Shown here in pieces: positions 35,305 to 64,000 of a DNA stretch of 64,000 nt (its first letter is position 1; each line of letters opens with the position of its first letter). The DNA comes from Xiphophorus maculatus. Lineage: Eukaryota > Chordata > Actinopteri > Cyprinodontiformes > Poeciliidae. The position numbers and the translations under genes were made by a program. Where the stretch lies: contig NC_036445.1 in the NCBI RefSeq assembly GCF_002775205.1, positions 1,570,802 through 1,634,801 of the forward strand, given 5' to 3'. Under the pieces are notes generated by a model. The model was not told where the DNA came from. It saw only the letters and a program-made list of their open reading frames with translations, and did not search any database.

Positions 35305-37361
35305 TTTTCCTGTTGCTCCTTGTGAAACTTAAATATGTGCTCTTCTTTGTTCCCGTTTTTTTTTTTTTTTTTTCCTCCAATCGAGCCTCCCTAGTAGATA
35401 TCACTTTCTCTTGCGTAACCTTACGTAGATTGGGCGGATTTGTGCGTAAAAATTAAAAAGTCTTTTTTTTTTTTCCCCTGTTGCGCGGGATTTAAGGACG
35501 CGGTAATGTTCTCAGAAGAACCAAACCTGAAGGTCTGCAGCAACTCTAGCCGGTCTTAAACCTGAGGAGAGCAGAGAGTTTGGGAGTTATCTGCATGCAG
35601 TGGGAGGTTCATGCCCCCTTTTTTAACTAACGCAGGGATGATGCTGCGTTCAGGCGAGCTGGGAAATTCGATGCCCGTCACAAACGGTTTGCTTGTTTTT
35701 ACGTAGAGGCTAATGAAAACTGCTTAGTAACAAATGAACTGCGTCCACTGATAACAGACGCGTCATAAAAATGGTTTATTACATCTTCTACCACCACGTC
35801 GCCTCTGGTGTCGATTCTCCGGGAAACTAAAATCGTTTCCCAGTCGGCTCTAAATGAGGCAGAGATGCGACTTAAGGACATAAATTAGACGAATTAGATG
35901 ATCCTTTAATTTACTTTTCTCATAAGGGAGCTCAGCTTTTCCGATTTCAGTTGCGACACAACTCCACTGCGTGCGGTAAACTAGATTTATATTAATCAAT
36001 AGGCTCAATAACTATAACTGATTTATGCAGTAGCATGTAGACATTTATTACAATTGTTCCAGGTATTAATGACCAGGAAGCTGCGTTTTCTTTTAACTTT
36101 GACATCCACATGTGATTTATCGTCTTTTTTCCAGGCAGGTGGATTCAAGAGATCAAAGTCCTTCAACAAAGTTGGTTATAAAACACTAATAAGGGAGATT
36201 TATGGCTGAAACGAACAATGTAAGGGTATTTAGTGCAGCATCAAGCTGTTTTCTATTGAATTGTTACTACTCAGATCAGATTGTAGGGTTTCTTTTTTCT
36301 TTTGCTTTTTTGTATGAGCTGTCTTAGGAATCTGAAGGTTTATGTTCATTTACTGGAGCACCACAATGTAGAAAAATATGTGATGTAAAAAGTAGTTATG
36401 TAAACTTCTAAATTTGGAGAAAGTAAACTATAAATGCCAAGGTGGAAAGACATCAACATTGATCTTGGGGAACCACCTGCTTATAGAGACCTTGGATGTC
36501 CGCTAAGGTCATGACCCTGCAACAGCTCCACATCAGACGCTTCAGTCAGCATTTTAAATGTCGGTTTTAATGAGTCAAATTATAAAAAGACTTAACAAGG
36601 ACGGGTTGTTTGGAAAGGTCACCGGAGTGGAATTCCTTCTCTTCTAAACAAATATGTCTGCATGACTGGTTTGCAAATCTAAAAAAGAACACAACTATTA
36701 GAAAATGAACCAAAAAAAAAACACAGTAACCCCTTATTTCAACCGTTAAGCATGGTGGTGGAGTGGTGATGCTTTGGGCTTGTTTTGCAACTGCAGAACC
36801 TCGTTAGTTTGTGGTTAAATCGATGGTTTACTCCTACGATTGCCATCGTGTTTTAGGTTCGAATGTCGGATCAGTGCGTCTCGCAGATAAAGATTAGAAT
36901 CGGGTCGTCAGTAGGAAAACAGGAGAATGACTAAAACAAGACGAGTCGCTGTGTTTCAGAGTTCACTGTACAACTCAGCCTGACTGCAGTGCCATGGTGG
37001 GACTTTAAAAACCTGCGCATAAACATAATTGAAACTCCAAATATTTGAGGTTTTTCTGAATTTATTTTTTATTTTCTTTACATTCGTTTGTAAACTCCAG
37101 CATTAGAAACTGAACAGTAAATGATAAAAGGTGACCCTTTATACGGGTCCCCATTACATCACAAGGAGTTTTATAAACAAACGTTATTCCTGGTGCAGCG
37201 TTTCACTTATTCTGCTTTTATTTTCGACAAACATAATCCAACCATTCACTTGCTTTATGAAATATCATTTAACAGTTAATTTAAATTCAGTGGACTCCAC
37301 TTCCTTAACAAAAAACATGCCTGCATAAATATGACACTAAGAAACCTTGCTCCCGTGTCGT
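35305..37361. other. intergenic stretch between the RBP gene and PTPN6
   Basis: The 5' flank of the RBP gene and the 3' flank of PTPN6. A T-run at about 35359-35379 lies just upstream of the RBP start codon. A Tc1 relic occupies about 36440-36960. A possible minus-strand polyadenylation signal for PTPN6 lies near 37062. No exon is supported. Confidence 0.5.
36440..36960 (+). mobile_element. Tc1-type transposon relic
   Basis: Fragments in order: a stretch encoding GLFGRVTGVEF near 36605 (compare the GRVA/K...PFL block of Tc1) and then AAGCATGGTGGTGGAGTGGT near 36748, the KHGGG block. Frames are broken, so it is dead. Confidence 0.55.
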
Positions 37362-61120
<23,759 letters not shown>

Positions 61121-64000
61121 GTTGTCTCCTCACTTTTTCTGGGACGAGAGAGAACAAGAGTCACTTGTACCTGTGCAACACGTGCAAACTCAAAAGCACA
61201 AGCCTTTTCTCTTTCCTTTAAGATCCTTAATCTCACAAAAACACGAGTAAAGACTAACTTTTTAGCTACTTCCTCTCTCTTTGTGCACTTTAACACATGA
61301 TGAGTTCTCTCTTTCTTACACATCTGCTCTCAGACACTAACCAGACGACTGGCACGAACGTCTTTCCATCTAACATCAGAACTATCGCATCCATCTCTCA
61401 CTTTATTGCATCACATTCACAAGACACTAATAAATGTTCCTCCTCTCAGCACCTTCCTGCAGTCTGACCTCTTCCTACCTCGACCCAGCGCCAACCAAAA
61501 AGCAGGTAAACACTTACTCTTCTCAGCTGCTCCTGAAAACAACTGTCACTCGCCGGGACGTTCACACAGTATACGTCTGTCTCTTCCCCCTTCTGCGTCG
61601 TTCGCTCTCTTCCTTCCTTTTTACGTCTCCTTTCACAAAATAGTGAAAGCAAGACAGGAACAAAAATAGCTGACAGGCCGGAATTCCTCCAGCAGATAGA
61701 GACGCAGCTTTTTTCTTTTTTTTCTTCTTCTCGCTCTTGTTTCTTCGTGTTTCTTAATGACGACCACAACGAGACCTCATCGAATCTGAGAGCAGAGAAG
61801 CTTTCGGCTCCATCACTGGAGTTTCCTGTGCAGATCCATTCACTGGTGGATCCACCAGCTACTCCATCGTGCTTCACAGAAGTTCAGATGTGAAAAAACT
61901 CTGACGTGGTCCGCGCTTCTTTGTGTCTCAACCTTCCCACCTGTCTGCCACTGCTGCCGTTTTTCCTTTACTTCCAGGTGTGTTTGACTGTGTGTGCATG
62001 TAACACACAAAGGTCAGAGTCACTGAGCACTTCCTCATTTGCGATCTGACCTTCCCCCCCTCTGCAAAGTGCGCCTGTGTGGGTGTGTTTGAGCTGCTGA
62101 AGTATTTGCAGTAGTAAACATTTCATCAAAATTAGACATTTTGTAAAGAATTAAAGAAAGGCTTCCTCCTAAAGCATCACAAACAAACAGTCTGCATTTA
62201 ATCCACTAATTGTTTCCATCCACATGAACGTTGAACCAGTTCCTCAGAGCCAACTTTAGGGCTTTCAGAGTGAGAAATTGTGGAGGAAAACACATAAAGC
62301 ACAGAGCGCTCCTCCCTGCCCCCAACGCGCGCTAGCACATTTTAGCACACATGCAGCCCTGCAGGTGTCGTCGTGGTTAACGCCGACTGCTTGCATTTTA
62401 TTCCTCTCATTTCACTGTAGTGCTCTGCAACAGTTATAAAAGCTGCTCTGACTTTTTGTCCCTCCTCCAAACACACACACACACACACACGTGCAGCGCT
62501 CATTCTGGTTGAGTTGTCGCAGCCGCAGAGTGACAACAACGATGTTTCCCCCGATTGTTTGGTCAATGCTCTGAGCGTTGCAACACATGAAGCTGCTGCA
62601 GAGCACCAGGTTGTTGCCGCCTGCAGGAGTTTAATGCAGGTTTGCTTCTAATGCTCACAGTGATTACACAACTTCTGTGCATGAAGCCGTTCAGTTATGT
62701 TCCTCGTTAGTGTATTAGCTGGTTAAACCCGTCGACGATCCCTATCTGAGTACATCTATCACCAAAAATGCCCGGAAACATTTGACCATTTACTGGTAAA
62801 GATGAGCAAAAAGATTTAAAAGTTTTATCAAAGCTGTATAGTCTGACTTTTATCATCTATAAATTCAACCAGAAATGTTTGGACATTTATTCAGTTGGGG
62901 AAAAAATACCTAATAAATGGATTTTTTAACATTTTTATCGGAGTTACAATAGTTTGTAAAAATCAAATATTTTCAATAAAATAAACGCAACTGAGGGACT
63001 TCAGCAGTTTTACAGGGTAAAATGTTTCTATTTAATTTATTTTAATCACTTTACTTTCTAAAGTCACATTTTCAGAAAGTCCTCAGTTCTTTATACCCAT
63101 TTTAAAATACAAAAATTCACTATAAATATATGGAAAATATTTTATGAGCATTTTAAGTTTAAAAAACAGAAACAGCAAGGAAAGAAGGAACAAAGGATGG
63201 TAGGAAAGAGGGGAGGGAAGGAAAGAAGGAAGGAGGGAGAGATGGATGGGACAAAGGATGGGAGGACGGAAGGATAGGAGAAAGATAGGAGGAAGAAAAG
63301 AAGGAGGGAAGGAAGGAAAGCGAGATGAAAAGAAAAAATGACAAGCAAGTAAGGAAGGAAGCAAGGAAGGAATAAGAGAGGAAGGAGAGATCAGAGGGCA
63401 AAAGGACATAATGAAGCAATTTGCTGTGAAGTTCAGATGAAAAAGTTTCTCAGAGAACCAAAGGATACATCCTGGAGAAGGAAAGAAGGAAGGAAGGATG
63501 GATAAAAGGAAGAACGGTAGAAGGAAACTTAAAAACACAAAAGGAAAGAAGGAACGAACAATCTAGAAAATATCTGAAAAATTTACTTTAGTTTAAATTT
63601 GACTGCTTTCTCACCCAAAGTGAAACAATTTTACATCAATTTCTCAGAGATTTTTTTTGATCATCTTTTGATCAAACGTAAAGCTGTTCAACTGTCAACG
63701 TATCGGTGTGATTTCATGTTTTAGATCCTTTTATCTTTTACTTTAAAACCAAAAACTCAAACTCAAAATAAGATGAGTAAATTTTAAAAAAGCAAACTAT
63801 AATATAAATGGTTTTACATTTTTTCTCGTCTAATGAAATAACTTTTTCCCGGCGTTCAATCAATAAGTCACACCTTTCTGAGACAATTTCCCAACAAACC
63901 GCCAGATTCAACAACACAAAGAAAGAAAAGCAGCAAAGTGGAAAAGAAGTGAAAGCAGGAGAAAAATTCACAGCATCTTGTTGGAAATAAAAACAAAGGT
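61121..64000. other. 5' flank of PTPN6
   Basis: No further coding exon is supported. The promoter and any 5' UTR exon of PTPN6 should be here or beyond the window edge, but no core promoter element can be named with confidence. A (CA)n run of about 21 bases lies at 62470-62490 and a purine-rich block at about 63170-63550. Confidence 0.5.
63170..63550. repeat. purine-rich GGAA/AAGG low-complexity block
   Basis: Nearly pure purine on the plus strand with irregular GGAAGGAA, AAGAAGG and GGATGG units, interrupted near 63380-63470. Polypurine tracts of this length can form triplexes. The minus strand gives long Ser/Leu/Pro-rich open frames that are an artefact of composition. Confidence 0.85.

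Noticed and set aside
61446..61877. 143-residue minus-strand open frame upstream of PTPN6
   Set aside because: No recognisable domain, mixed low complexity, and no splice link to PTPN6 that keeps the MVRW start.
63083..63538. 151-residue minus-strand open frame in the purine block
   Set aside because: It is a Ser/Leu/Pro/Phe low-complexity product of the polypyrimidine strand, and overlapping frames are open for the same reason. No domain or start context.

Overview
The window is vertebrate nuclear DNA, almost certainly from a ray-finned (teleost) fish. It is AT-rich, its genes are split into short exons with GT-AG introns, and its introns hold fish-type hAT, Tc1 and SINE relics. Five protein-coding genes can be assembled exon by exon, and in every model the exon phases close exactly. 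In window order they are: a C1r-like complement protease (-, 620-5534), C1s (-, 7086-15348), a TNF-receptor superfamily member most like LTBR/CD40 (+, 17384-29177), a cellular retinol-binding protein of RBP5/RBP7 type (-, 31705-35304), and PTPN6/SHP-1 (-, 37362-61120). C1R, C1S, RBP5, PTPN6 and LTBR all lie on human 12p13, so this is a conserved immune neighbourhood. The species cannot be fixed from the sequence.

Region by region. 1-7085 holds the C1r-like gene and its flanks. This gene is the most unusual item: its catalytic histidine is replaced by Asn, the CUB2 and CCP1 modules are absent, the CUB1 exon is shortened, and the protease domain is cut by two introns. 7086-15348 is an intact 680-residue C1s with a single-exon protease domain and a complete catalytic triad. 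15349-17383 is intergenic and carries a Tc1 relic. 17384-29177 is the TNF receptor, with one GC-AG intron and no recognisable signal peptide. 29178-31704 is empty intergenic DNA. 31705-35304 is the four-exon retinol-binding protein. 37362-61120 is PTPN6 in 15 coding exons, with long introns full of transposon remnants. 61121-64000 is its 5' flank, ending in a purine-rich low-complexity block.

How the genes relate. C1r and C1s form the protease tetramer of complement C1; here the C1r-like partner looks unable to cleave, while C1s looks active. The TNF receptor and SHP-1 act in leukocyte signalling. The RBP carries retinol in the cytoplasm. These genes are neighbours by conserved synteny; nothing suggests co-transcription.

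No microbial-type system (operon, CRISPR, phage) is present. The most interesting signals are the decayed or repurposed C1r-like gene; a Tc1 relic holding two separate insertions, each still flanked by its target-site duplication; a tRNA-type SINE whose head is inverted; and a 48-bp perfect palindrome flanked by an exact 8-bp hAT-type duplication.
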